From Polyporus tsugae (lineage: Eukaryota > Basidiomycota > Agaricomycetes > Polyporales > Polyporaceae): a DNA stretch of 64,000 nucleotides. Below the pieces are notes generated by a model that saw only the letters and a list, made by a program, of their open reading frames with translations, had not been told where the DNA came from and did not search any database. Position 1 is the first letter of the stretch, and every line of letters begins with the position of its first letter. The stretch lies in assembly GCA_024305745.1 (NCBI GenBank), contig JAHRBS010000004.1, forward strand, positions 5,580,001 through 5,644,000, in the 5' to 3' direction. Both the position numbers and the translations under genes were made by a program. Below are positions 22,963-34,684 of this stretch, one piece after another.

Positions 22963-24248
22963 ATGTGCTCTTGCCACCACGCGATTGAGCGTGCGAGTGC
23001 GTCGAGCATGGCGTTCGGGGTAGATGGTTCCGCGCTGATTGATCTGTGTGGAATGCGACCCCGAGACCTATTGTCCCATCGCAAGGATGGATTCAACGAA
23101 GTCCTCCATGGCCACTCTCTGATTGATCAGCATGCCGTGATGGCGTTCGCACAGCCGTGCCTACCCACGGTTCGTCCTTCCACCTCGAATCTTGCATGCT
23201 GAAACCTTCGACTTACTGTATTGCCCGCTTGTTTTACATGAGCACATGATTATGATACCAAATGGTTCCTTTCGGCGGCCGCTAGAATGGGAGATGAAGC
23301 ACAATGACTGCTTGCGGCCGTCGTGGGCGAACGTGTCCCAGTCAAAGAGGGGTGTACGCGAAAACTGTTCTATGCCTGAGACGCACGTCGACCCCCACAA
23401 GTGGCCATGGTGAGTTCGCGGCTGGACGTACTGTGCACGTTCCTACTGTACGCTGATCTTGCGTCAAGGCATCAAACGCAGTGATTAGTACCAATGAAAA
23501 CCCCACCGAATTCTACATCCACCCGACCATGTTGTTCTATCATCACGACGCTCTACTTGGGCATTTCCCTTGCTACGCCGACTCTCTCCGGCCTGATATC
23601 GAACCTGATGTATCGTTAAATTCTCAGCCTGCTTCGCAGCGTGGCGACGCACTTCCCAACGATTTGTCGGAGTTCATGAAGGTCAGGTCAACATCATCCG
23701 TGTCCTGTGGTTGGTACTGAACTTTTTTGCTAGCTGAACGAGGAGTTTCTCCTCAACCTTCCACTTACGAGGGAGAACCCCACGTGTCTACCCCACCCAA
23801 GTACGATTGTCGAGCCTGCTGCGTCGGAGGGCGTCGAGATCACGACATGGGGAATGTCATCCCTGTTTGATCACCCATTTATGCAATTTGGTGATGCGCG
23901 ACTATCCTTGACTGGCCCGAATGCCATGGAACAAGTGAGTTGCACTTATCTGTCCATATATAAATATATCGTAATTGGGCATAGGATTCGTCACAGCAGG
24001 ACGATATGATAGTGTTTGCTGCCATACAAGATCAGCCCTCGGGTAAGAATATGGGGTCACCGTTCATCCCTCTTGTCAACGGAGAACCTTGCGTCACGTC
24101 AGGTGCGGCAACTTGTTCTATAAGAGGCTGCGGAACCGAAATGTTGATCGGGGAAGCAGAGGACTCTTTTCAGCTTTACAGTGACTTGCCCGTGTCCGAT
24201 AGTTCTTCGCTGTCGTTTCTTTGGTCGCAGAGTAGTAGTATCTCGTAG
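22963..24248 (+). CDS. Orphan multi-exon gene candidate
   Basis: The last part is well supported: 23470-23680 (HPTMLFYHHDALLGHFP), a gtcagg...ttgctag intron, a second exon to 23934 (LNEEFLLNLPLTRENPTC, then TTWGMSSLFDHPFMQFGD), a gtgagt...gcatag intron, and a final exon to TAG at 24246-24248. Upstream, exons with FGVDGSALIDLCGMRPRDLL (from an ATG at 22963 or 23008) and CSMPETHVDPHKWPW (ending at a gtgagt donor near 23410) probably belong, but their junction is unclear. No known domain recognised. The Ser/Asp-rich C-terminus looks disordered. Confidence 0.5.
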
Positions 24249-25181
24249 GGCGATACACAATGTTTACATGATGGGATGATAGACACGTACACTGTCTGAG
24301 TGCAGTGGTCCGACGGTACAATATCTGGTAAACGTTCACAAGAGTAGGGAAGAAGACAAAGAGTCCACTAGTTTTTGTAAGCTACCGAAGGTTTTTTGAC
24401 GTCAAATAAAATGCAAGAAAATGTGGTAATGGAGCGAAACACGATGCCAAGCTTGGGAAAGAGGCGGAAGTCCAAAGGGCGCTGGGGATCGGGGTCGTGA
24501 TTACTTAGGTACGGAAAGTCAGAGAACCCGAAAACGAAATTCTTTGGGGACAAGGGGCTACAACCTCGGGGACAAATGGGGACAATGTTGGGTTGTAGCA
24601 GTTGCTCGCCAGCCAGGGGTAGCAGGACAACGGCGCGGCACACACGGGCGGCGTGACCGGGGTCAGGGGAGGAGTTGGGGACGGACTCACACCAGTCTCT
24701 AGGCTGAAGCATCCCAAATTTACTTCAATGGATCAACCTTTAGCTCCCATGCAAAGATATAGACATGAAGGAGGCTGAGTGCCCTGTCATGTACTTGGGT
24801 GGCTCGACAACAGCCAGCCAGTACTATAGCCTACATCGACCGAGCGCTTACTGCAATCCGCAACAACTTGACGGCCGACACTTCCGCTTTCCTGTACCAC
24901 AAATGTTCACCAAAGGTTTATAAAATCCTTGAAACATCAATGTATTAAGATGCGGTCCAGAAATGAGCTTTAGATGCAGGCAGGTGTTCGTCTCATGAGC
25001 AATATAGCAATATGTGCTGCTACTACCACCACCAGAAAAGGCCAATGTGCGAAGACGACAAATGAAGGGTGGAAGTGGTTGGAGTCAAGGGAAGTAAACG
25101 TCAGGATGACATTGATAGGGCTTGGGAAGATCTGCAGTCGGCACCGCGTTGAGCGCAACGGCCTGTTTGTCGATGGAAGCA
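24249..25181. other. Intergenic, nothing recognised
   Basis: No exon with family resemblance. GC-skewed stretch 24430-24700 and AT-richer sequence lead to the second copy of the long direct repeat. Confidence 0.4.
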
Positions 25182-26437
25182 TTGTCGATGTGCAGCCCAT
25201 CAGTCGGGAAAGTGATCATTTTCAGAGTGACCTTAGGGGAGCAAGGAACTTTAGGAGTTGCAGTATACGGGAGATACGGAAGATAAAGGAGGAGATTGTG
25301 GTCGTGTCCTGCAACTTGAAGCAAGATCAAACGAAGCAAGATCGAACATCATGTGGTGGTACGTTCGAAGGAGAGCACTGATAGCACAACACGCGACACT
25401 TGTATATCAGGGTAGATGTCAAACATTGAGTGCTACTCGTCATCGGTGCGAGAAGAAGCGTTCCGGGACTTACAGGCCTTCCCGAACAAGAGCTCTCACC
25501 GTCATCCTCTCAACCCTCCGCGACTTGACCCAATCCAGTGTGTTCCAAGTCCGTGAGCCTCATCGCCTGCTTCTGTCCTCCCGGAGCTTCCCATCCTCAA
25601 AGTGGCCCGATCGCGGTAATTGCGGGAACAATCTCGGACACTTTGGCAGCTTGTTCCTAGTCTGGAAGTTCGTGAGTGTGTGTATATGCAGGGCCCTGAG
25701 GTCACGGAAGCTAGTCAGATTGTGGCTGCAGGGGACGCGAAAGTAGTATAGCGAGGGTCGCAAGCGCGATTCCACTAGTCGTCATGTGCAATAGCGGACC
25801 TATACGCAAGATACACGCGAAGACATGGTTGAGGACGATTCATAGTATGTAGACATTGCGCACCGGTTCATAGAGTGTGCTGCCTTCCGCGAGCGGATAC
25901 TGATTTGCAAGATCAGCACCTGAGTTGTGTCCAGCTTGACGCAATGGGAGAGGGACGTGTTCGAGCTTGGCCTTGGCCTTGCCACAGCTTGCGGTCACTC
26001 AGCCGGCTTCATAGATCGGACTCGGACTTTGGTGAGCGAGTCCTTGCGCCCACATTTGTACTTCTCAGCTGCATGCTTAAATGAACATTTGGATGTTAGA
26101 CGTACCTGAGCCTGCCTTCGCGACGTCTCAGACCCCAACTGGCCAAAGCTAGGGATGGATCCTTGCGATCTTGGTAGCGCAGAGCGGTGCGGAGGTCCTT
26201 CTCCCTATCACTACGTCTGGTGAAGGGAGAAGGTTGTCGTGTTCATCAGCATAGCCTCGACCGGCCGCTCCTGGGCAATGTTGTCCTTGCTGCTGAGATC
26301 TGTTTCAGAGCCTGCCGTGTGAGCTGGTGGATAGACATGGTATGGACGACACTTGCGACAGACACGTTGGCCAGAGTATGAGAGCGCATGACAACAAAGA
26401 GGGGTTGGATGATGAAGGTACATGACTTACTCCGGCT
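25182..26437 (+). repeat. 1,256-bp direct repeat, copy 2
   Basis: Appears identical to 12679-13934. It starts 26 bp after gcgcaacggcctgtttgtcg, which resembles the diverged left flank of copy 1. On the right the sequences part after tactccggct, with related but gapped sequence beyond. This suggests a short identical tract inside an older, wider duplication. Confidence 0.92.
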
Positions 26438-26570
26438 ACTGAGTCCTGACCTGCTGACAACTGCTTCCTTTTTCCCACACCTTCAGATGCTTTCGTCTTT
26501 TCTCGCGCTGCATAGCCGTCTTCCCCTTCCCTGGTCCATCCCAGCTCTGGCCGTGCTCTGTCAAACCTAG

Positions 26571-26585
26571 CCCCCCCCCCCCCCC
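26571..26585 (+). repeat. C15 homopolymer followed by TC repeat
   Basis: Fifteen C residues followed by tctctctctctt. Low-complexity tract in non-coding sequence. Confidence 0.9.
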
Positions 26586-26767
26586 TCTCTCTCTTTCGAC
26601 ATACGTCTGACGCGGCCGTTCACTACATACTTTCCTTGTGTCGATATTCATGGACTTCTCTCGCCCGACCTCCTCCTTGTCGAGACTCATAGTCGCACTG
26701 GTGCGGATGCCATTATGGTAGATATTGTGCGTGGTCTGGGTTTGCATAGGCTGACACAGATGCTGCA

Positions 26768-27015
26768 GGCCCGGTTTCTCTAGGCCTGAATCACGTCGGT
26801 TCCCTCAAGGCCCGAGATTCAGGCAGTGGACTGGTGACGACTCAATTGGCCTGGATGAAGGTAAATCATCCCAGGCCGTGTATCAATGTCGTCTCGCCAT
26901 TTACTCAGGTTTACCTCCTCAGATAGTGCGCGCAAATTGCAACTTTCTCGACTTCTGCGATATCGTCTGACGCACCCTGGATCAGATCGACAACGCGCTC
27001 TCCCGCTTTCATGAG
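26768..27015 (+). pseudogene. Plavaka-type transposase relic
   Basis: Reads SRRFPQGPRFRQWTGDD, then after a short gtaaat...actcag intron PPQIVRANCNFLDFCDIV, a TGA, and DQIDNALSRFHE. The same order (RRFPEGRGFKQWTGDD, PPQMVRALSAFLDFCYYI, KIDNALERFHQ) and the same intron position occur in the transposase at 39.3-39.6 kb. Only this central stretch is present, with a gap in the VYLP block and one in-frame stop. It is an old, independent relic rather than part of the 34-41 kb element. Confidence 0.8.
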
Positions 27016-28174
27016 GGGAGGTCTATTTTTGTCGAAGCTGGTATTTTTGTCGAAGCTGGTATTTGTCCGGGCGGGATCTCGCAACCCAGACAACATGCGC
27101 TGAAGCACTGACGTCCGCCCTATCGAGAACATCTAACCTAGTCGGACCGCACACTTCCGCCGGAGTCCGACAGAGTCCGCCAGAACACGTGATGATATGG
27201 GCGCCAGACCCTTTGCAGGCGCTCACGCCAGTGTCCGTGACACCGTTCCCCGTCCCTCAGGCCTCATTCCTCTCTCGACGGCGACAATGACGGTGATGAA
27301 GCCAGCAACAGTTCCAATATCACCCCTCCAATCTGCTCATATCTGCGCGCCGCGCTAGGACTCGACCGCTCCGCCCACCCGCACTCGTCCCGAGGCTTCG
27401 TCGAACAGTGACTGCGTCCCGATTACCCCAGCGAAGGAGATCTCAGTATTCGAGTCCACGACCCCAAAGAGGTCGGGTGAACCTGTTTGCGACGATCATG
27501 TCGTCTTTGTCCTCTGAGAGGTGTGCTTTGGGCACGCGGTCACGGAGATTCTCAGCCGGCGCTCCGACAAGCTCATAGACAGCGAGTTCAGTAATGGTGC
27601 ATCTCCCTTTTTCCCTTATGTATGTGGAAGATTTCGTGGGGAATGAGCTTGTATGAAAGGTGCGTGCACACCCATTGAGCCTTTTGCGGGCTCGTACGCC
27701 ACTTTCCTCCCAATTTTGCCAGATTTCAGTAGACCCATGTACTGTACAGTAGTGTTATCGAGTAACTGAACTGTACATAAACATCCATCAATAGCCGATT
27801 TACCAGGGATGTATCTCTGCCGCAACTGAGTCTAGTCTACTCGAACATTGCGACCGTATAATCCGCCTCAAATACGCCTTTAATAAGAATACAGTTGACA
27901 GGTGAGGAGGGTGTAAGCAGGCCTGTTCCCCCGCCAGGACTACGTGCACTTTGAAGACGTTGTCTAACGCTCTGGCAAGATGCGCGGCAGGACGGCGGGA
28001 GGACGCTTCCTGGAGGGTGGAACGGAATGGCGGTCTCACGTGCGCCAAGACTCCGCCGGACTCCGCCGGACATGCGTGGTCAGAATGGGTTCGAAGTTTT
28101 GGCCCTATCTGGGCCCTGGGGGGCGCTCCCGCACTGGTGCCGAGAGCGACGACGCTGAAGATGGTCAGCCACCT
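27016..28174. other. Mostly unresolved; 18-bp tandem repeat
   Basis: Contains two copies of atttttgtcgaagctggt (27025-27042 and 27043-27060). Coding-like but unassignable frames follow (27063-27290 plus; 27616-27825 minus with AIDGCLCTVQLLDNTTVQY). No family recognised. Confidence 0.4.
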
Positions 28175-28735
28175 CGCGCTTGAGTCGCTCTTCAACCAGG
28201 GGTACACGAGCGAGTATTTCTCGAAGCCCTTATCCCTGCTCACAAGGTGCGTCTCCCTCATCTGCACCGTCCCTTATCTACCATATCAAGTACTGCAATG
28301 ATATGATGTCACTCTCAAGAACATACACTAGGCGTGGTGTACCGGTCTTTTCGACTTGTCCGACATTGGTGGCATCGAACGCGAGTTTCTCGCCATGCTG
28401 AATTTCGAGCTGCGCATCTCGGAGGGTGATCTGCTGGCCCATCGTCATGCGCTTCTCGCACCGTTGTCACACAGCCTATGCCATTGTGTCTCTGTGCCCA
28501 TATATCCCAGATCCGACCTTTTGGGTGCGCTCTGCGCTTGGTTCGCCTCAGCACTCAACTTTCAGGTACTTTGACGCCGACACTTACTACATTTTCGACA
28601 CCTCAGTACAAAGGAATGAAACATCAACGACCCATCTGATCCGCGTTTAGTCTACAACGCACTGTACTCCGTCCAGGGTCATATATATGCTGCCCCTAAC
28701 CCTATGGTATCGATTACCTACGTCGTGTGTGATAG
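28175..28735 (+). pseudogene. PHO80/PCL-type cyclin fragment, copy A
   Basis: Nucleotide homologue, in opposite orientation, of 43415-44095. It begins abruptly inside the cyclin box (VHERVFLEALIPAHK), has the family intron, then an exon with YCND. A five-base insertion lies at about 28304-28309 and a TAG at 28329-28331 where the other copy has TGG. DIGGIEREFLAMLNFELRISE and GDLLAHRHALL then follow one frame over. About 115 bp present in the other copy are missing before 28560. PCL cyclins partner the Pho85 kinase in phosphate and cell-cycle control. This 5'-truncated copy is dead, but it keeps the RISEGD block lost from copy B. Confidence 0.82.
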
Positions 28736-29441
28736 CCTAATCTAAATAGGTCCAATGCATTTGGGGACTTTCACTTATGATGCGCCAAACGATCTGATTA
28801 AGGTAACACAGACCCATGAGCTCCCTTGGCTCTACACTGGTCTACTTCCCACCACAGATCATCTAAACCAAAAGGTGGTTTGGGATGCAACAGCTGTTGC
28901 TGGACCTGAGGAACATGGCGGAGATACGATGAGTCGTAGCAGTCTGCAGGGAGTCCACTAGGCACTGCGGGGTTTTGACGTGAACGATAACCATATATCC
29001 TCTCGCAAGGAGGATTTCCGTTTGAATTGCGAGTTTGGACATGCAGATGGTCCAGATATCGAAACAAGCGAGTCGCGGCCGGGCTTCGCCATGGATTGTC
29101 ACGCACGATGTACTTCTTCCGATGACCCAGGGCGGGTCTTGCGATGTCTGAACTGACGCCTCTTGTACCCATAGCCCGAACGAAGTCCCGCACTCGTTTG
29201 GCCAGGTGCGGAGGGCCAACGTGGATAGCGGCGCCAAGGCGGTTCCTATACGTCTAGGGGCGGATTGAGTGTGCGATCAGACTATCGAGATAATGCAAGC
29301 AATGGAACGCACTGTGCCTTTACGGCTGTTCTTAGCGGCACGCTTTTCTAAACGTTTGACCGTATCGTAAGGGACGGTGGTCTGATGTCGTTTTCATTTC
29401 AAGTGCTCCACATGTTGTCAGAAAAGGATTGTGAACCCTTC
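28736..29441. other. Possible coding remnants
   Basis: Plus-strand 28755-28961 (LIKVTQTHELPWLYTGLL) and overlapping minus-strand 28863-29237 (ARPRLACFDIWTICMSKL) are both open with plausible composition. They cannot both be genes, and neither matches a known family. Confidence 0.25.
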
Positions 29442-30611
29442 TCAAGTGTGATATGGAGAAGGAATGTGCTTCTCCTGATACACGCTATCTCTCACTGCCG
29501 TCCAGAAATCCGCGAAGAAAGCCTCCTCGATACAAAGGTTGTAGGGGTCATTAGAAGCGTTGTCCCAGTCGTATTGAAACGGCTTTGACAACGTTTGGGC
29601 ATTATTGATGCTCTCCAGGATCGCGGCTTTGTGCTGTTCGCTGGGAGGTTCGGGTAGCTCTTTGTCTCGGGAAAATCCAAATGTCGCCGCGACGTGAATA
29701 CGAACACAACGCTGTAAACCGGTGTGAGTAGTTGTGGGACTCCATACCATCTGTCCGTACTCTAGTATAATTTCTCGTAGAATCCTTTCCTCCTACTGGC
29801 GGTGGCCCACCTCGGGCTCTCATGTAGGCTTGTCGTGCCTTCGCGAGACCGAGGATTTTCTCATAAAGACAGGAAAATTGAGAGTTGTTGTGTTGTTGCT
29901 GATTCTCAACCATCTCCCGTATATGTGTGATGTCGCGAGCAATGCAGTCTACCTGGGACATTAGTGGCTGGGGGAGCCAGTATGAAAAGTTCAGATATCA
30001 GGGGACGTATTGGTTAGCTGCACGGAGCCTACCGGTGGAGCTTCGGCGGCCGCGTCAACAACAGGTTGGCTTAGTGTATCAAGTGCCTGGAAATGGTGCT
30101 CAGCGATGAGCCGTGTGTCACGAAGTGATGCCTACCTGTGGCACGGTGGTATCTCGATTCTCTGGATAGGACATTGGCGTGGTAAGCGTGGTCGGCCCGC
30201 TCTGTCCAATTGTTTATACTTAGTAAATTCCTAAACACGGCGTGCGCCCCGACATTCCACAAGCCGTAACATGTTCGTGAAATGCTCATGGAGTCCTTTG
30301 TGGCATCCACAAAGAGCGAAGCGTGCTGGAGCACCCTGTCATGCAAGACACTAAGGCGATTCCACGAACATGTCGCGGCCAGCGGGATCTCAGGACGCAT
30401 GCCGTGAAAGCCCCTCCCTGCTACTTACCCCCCAAACCCCCACATGCACTTGTCTGATCTATCATAGCTACGTCATCGATTGTGGCAGGATGTATGATCT
30501 TAGAACTCACCTCGTTCCCGCGGGCCGTCTCACAATGACGTGCTTTGCAAAAGAGCCAAATTGGGCCAAACTGCCTGTGCACACTTGGACGAACAGATCT
30601 CTCGTGCCCAT
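29442..30611 (-). CDS. Orphan multi-exon gene
   Basis: Proposed exons, read on the minus strand: 30611-30511 (MGTRDLFVQVCTGSLAQFG), 30458-30429, 30335-30136 (VLQHASLFVDATKDSMSI, then RTCYGLWNVGAHAVFRNLL), a short exon near 30086 (ALDTLSQPVVDAAAEAPP), an exon near 29950 (CIARDITHIREMVENQQQ), and a last exon to 29442 (EEAFFADFWTAVRDSVYQ). Donors are strong (gtgagt, gtaagt). The third-to-fourth exon junction does not keep frame with the obvious splice sites, so a site is misplaced or the gene carries an indel. tataaa on the minus strand near 30715 may be the promoter. Probably a cytosolic helical protein; no domain recognised. Confidence 0.5.
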
Positions 30612-31248
30612 AAGGGTGAAAGAGCCAAAGACGATCGAGGTGGTGCGGTCCAGAAGAGGATCGGATGGGTGGCATTGTTAGGGTGGTATGCCTTCTCATT
30701 GGCGAGAATTTATATGCTCGCCATGCGAACCTTATTGCGGAAGCGCGCCTGCGAGGTCACGATCGAGAGCCGAGGCGCTCGTGCGCCGGAGCCAGCTTGC
30801 ATCTCCCACTACACTCGCACCTTCCGTGTTGGGCGAAGGTAGTCTTTTCAACCGTGGTGAGGGTATGTCCTGGCGTATCTTGAAGTGTTCAGCCCACACA
30901 CAGGGGCCGGCTGCCTGTAACTGTAACAAAGGCCGCTTTGGGGATCTCTCGACGATTGCATCTGCTCCTTTCTCTTTCGGCCTCTACCTCTTCCTGCGCG
31001 CAAAACACCCTCGGACCCAATCCCTGCATCTGCTCTCGTGATGGAATTTGTCTTCGCCTCTTTTCCTTTGGCGGTGCGTCTACTACCGCTCAAATACATC
31101 CTTCACTGAATCAAAATCCGCAGAGCTACCGAAACTTGATGCTTGATGTCCCATTCCGCTTTTGTGGCTTCAAACCGCTCCCCGCTATGCGCCACATTGT
31201 ACGATTAGTGGCTTGATTCCAAAAGCCGAGGGCAGTAGAACTGGACCA
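30612..31248. other. Intergenic, nothing recognised
   Basis: Upstream region of the minus-strand orphan gene. Short open frames only. Confidence 0.4.
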
Positions 31249-31839
31249 TTACTGGACTGCGTGAGTAAACCATTGTTCTTTGGTTTGTCCAAACTGCGCG
31301 GTTGAGTCCCCCACCACCACCCCTGTGCCGAAGGCCCACTCTCTCGGCGGCTTCAGGCTCGGCTTCTCGTCTTTAGGTTCTGGGGAATACACGACGTTCA
31401 ATGCAGAAATATCTTCGCCGATCGTGTTTGCCTCGCTGGGTTGAAGGTTAAAAGCGGGTAGTATTGGGGATCCTGCTGAGCTTGGGTTTGGGAGCTGGCC
31501 CCAAACGCTGGAGATGCCGGTAGGTCTTGTCACCGTCTTAGGGTATCTTGACATACATGTACACTATCCTCACGCCGACTATACAGGTTTGTCGGGTTTG
31601 ACATTGGTTGCGGCATCCTCCATCGTCTTTGACAGCGAGAGAGCCGTGTCGAGCGGTATCAACAGCCTCCCTGAGCTCATCATGCGCTGTCGACGAGCAG
31701 CGGGATACAAGGAGTGTTCTGGAAGGTTATTGCACTGGCCCTTTAGGATCATACAAGGAGGCATCACGTGGTGGTAGTTCGTGTTCTTTATATATCTGGC
31801 ACTCACCCTCTGTTCAGTTACGCCCGCGTCGATTGTCAT
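31249..31839 (-). CDS. Orphan gene candidate
   Basis: Minus strand from ATG at 31837-31839. Three segments join: MTIDAGVTEQR, then after a gtgagt...ctaaag gap LIPLDTALSLSKTMEDAA and NVKPDKP, then after a gtatag...cctaag gap RPTGISSVWGQLPNPSS, TIGEDISALNVVYSPEPKDE and EWAFGTGVVVGDSTAQFG, to the stop at 31249. The first gap is also open in frame and may not be spliced. No family recognised; an upstream exon is possible. Confidence 0.4.
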
Positions 31840-31984
31840 GGATCCTCCGAAGTGCCTTATCCCATTGCTCTCGACTGCTCATTACATTTACTGATCTTAG
31901 GTGTACGGCAGGGATATAACACCCCTGTTTGCCACATATGCAGTGGTGTATTCCTTCGCCAGGGAAGGAAGTGAGGGCATTGGC

Positions 31985-32461
31985 ACTGAAGTAAAGTGGT
32001 GCTAATTGCTCTGTGCTTATTGCGATGCTCGAGGAAAACTCTTGTTTGTTCTATTTCCTTCTTTCAACAGGGTTTCGTATCACTAATGCCAGTGGTGAAG
32101 TTGGGTTGGTTATTAGGCAGGCTCCATGCATTTTTTGCGAGTTTCCCGGAGAGTGGATCGCATCGGCGATCATCGATCAAAAAATGCAACTTCTCATCGA
32201 CCAGGCAAGTAGTGACTGTGCTTTTGCTCGGACGAAGACTTCTGGTGGTTCATCAATGAGTTTTCTGGCATAATGCTTACCAGCCCTGGGGCAATGGAGA
32301 ATCGGTTGGACGAACAGATGCACCAAATGTGTACGCATTTTGCAACTTACATGCTATGGGGTGCCAAGGACGTGACTCCTATCAAGCGTGTATGGCTTGA
32401 GGTGCCAAAGGAAGACATGGCGCAGTCGGCACATTCTCCTCCTCTCCGCTACCGCCGATAG
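31985..32461 (+). CDS. Orphan gene candidate, incomplete
   Basis: An acceptor (ctttcaacag) precedes GFRITNASGEVGLVIRQAPC and IIDQKMQLLIDQ. The frame then meets CAG|GCAAGT, a good GC-type donor. A downstream segment reads MENRLDEQMHQMCTHFATYM and VWLEVPKEDMAQS to TAG at 32461. The acceptor joining them in frame is uncertain and no start exon was found. No family recognised. Confidence 0.3.
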
Positions 32462-33970
32462 GTCTCCCTCTCGTCAGTCGATCTTACTTTCATTTTAGCT
32501 CACTGGTTATTTTAAACCATCAAGGGACAAGACAAGATCCAGTCTGGGTCTCTCGCGGCCGCATGCGCTGCGCGACTGTGTCTTCTGCCATACTAGTTGA
32601 ACTGCGGGTGTGGTGCCTGCAATAAGCTGATGTCTCGCTGTGTGTCGTCCGAGCTCGGATTCCCTCAAGGCCTCAGGCAAATGTGTCGTACCAGTAGAAG
32701 ATGGATATACAGCACGGTCAGGTAACTGTCAGCACGCCCAGCACGGGCGGCATGTAGCAGTATCTTACAACTATGTAAACACTCCAATATCGGGCGGAGA
32801 GGGCTTATTCATGGACAATGTGGGTAAAGGTCTTGTTGGCTATTATACACATAGTACTAGTACTCAAAAACCGGAGAACTCAGCACCGCAAACTGTCCGC
32901 ATCATCATCCGCCACCCGCGCGACAATGTCTGATAGTGCGCGTACTTGAACCCCACGTCCTTGTCTTCCTGAGCAACAAGGAAGAGCTGCGCACCCATCT
33001 CCTTTGCCACCGCCACATCGGACCACACCAAGACAGATGCCAAACTCCTCATCCAGCTCTGCAAGGCCAACCACGGGCGGGTGCATCCACGCGCCACCGA
33101 CGTAGTCGCGCGAGCTTCATGCTGCCACGAGCTCTTGATTTTGAGGATGTAAGGCCGGAGCCATATCTGCTTCACATTGAACATGCAGTGGGGCCTTCCT
33201 CTCGAGCAGGGAAGATGGAGATGCACCGCTCGGAAGGAACACAAGAAAAGGGGCGAGCTGTCAGCTGTTCAATGAGTACGTACCTCAAGGGGTTCCTCAT
33301 CTGCCCTGCCCGCCCTCACTACTGTGCTCACTGCTGCCCTCTTCACGGCCCTCTTCGCCCTTGTTGTACTCAAGCCCAGATGCCGTCCTCCATGGCGCTG
33401 CCACCACTACTACCACCTCCCGCCCTGTGACGGATTTCGAATGATCGCCATTGTTCTGCTTGGAATATTGAAATTCAAGCCGTTTTGATGGAGAGGAGCT
33501 GGAGAGGAGACCGCCATGATGGAGGATGGGAGATGTGGTGGCAAGAGGAGGCAGAGGATCGTTAGCTGCCCACCGTGCTGAGTGCTAACGGCGCTGTGCG
33601 CGCTGCCACGCTGATGGCTGTGCCTGTCAGCGCAGTCAGCACGACAGCGTTTTACAGGTCTCCAGATGCGGCGAACGAGTCGGACGAAGTGCGGAGGGAG
33701 GCGGGCGGGTGTCCGTAAAAGGCAGGAGCGGGCGGGCGCGAGCGTCTTACCTGAGAGATAAGGGTAAGCGCATGACCTCCAAAATAGGCAGGAGGTTGTT
33801 CAGGCTTACCCTCCCCCGAACACGGGCCCTGTCAGCATGTCAAGTCTTGCGACCCATCGCGCACATCGCGCGCACTCGCGAATGGGTCCTTTGCGGAGTA
33901 TGTGTGTTTAGGTTTAGGGTTAGGTTCCAGTCGGTGCTAGAGATACCCTAGAGCCGGATAGGGAGCAGGG
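32462..33970. other. Unresolved, with a TM-like segment near 33.3 kb
   Basis: Near 33290-33370 one plus frame reads ALPALTTVLTAALFTALFAL, a convincing membrane helix, after tacgtacctcaaggggt. A similar arrangement occurs at 46.15-46.29 kb. No full gene could be built. The rest up to the transposon end shows nothing recognisable. Confidence 0.3.
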
Positions 33971-34000
33971 TAGTGACTTGCAAAGCCCGGCTCGGGCCAA
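33971..34000 (+). repeat. Left terminal inverted repeat of the Plavaka element
   Basis: Starts TAGTGA; matches the reverse complement of 41441-41470 with a few mismatches. Confidence 0.82.
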
Positions 34001-34684
34001 AAGCCCCGGCTCGGGCCCGGCCTGGAGGGGCTCAAGCCCATGCCAGGGGGGCTTTGGGAGACGGCTCAAGCTCGGCTCGGGCCCGAGAGAGGTCAGAAAA
34101 TGGACCTAGGTGAGTTTTATGAAGTCAAAGGTGGTCATAATGATGACGCATTTGTATCCCCTGCAGAATTACGGCATTGGAGAGTATTCTGTGGGCGCTT
34201 CATGTGCCATATCCGGTCAGTCACCTTGGCTGAGACGTCCACTGGCAGCTCACTCACCGGATAGAGGCTCTAGATAATTGAGAACATCAGAGAAGCACAT
34301 CAAGTGAGTAAAATCTGGTACCATTTAACACCAAATACTACCGGTCACAGAAGCCCCGGCCTAAGCTTTGCGGCCCGGCCTCATATGCCAATCAGCAAAA
34401 TCGCACCCCGTCTTAGGGAACTTACAGGGTGACCTTAGAACTTACGGTACTGCGTAAGTTCTAGGATCGGGTGGACTTACATAGGCTATGTACCTTTCCT
34501 ACGCAGGCTGGCAGATTTTACGGGGAACTTAGGAACAATCTTATATAAGTTGTTGTTGCTAGGGCGCAACTAGGACGCCACATCGGATCGTCGATAAGTT
34601 CAGATCTAAGACCGCTTCAAATGACCAGCATCACACGGGTTGGGTGATACCACAAAATACGATTCGAAATCGACGAGGGACTGT

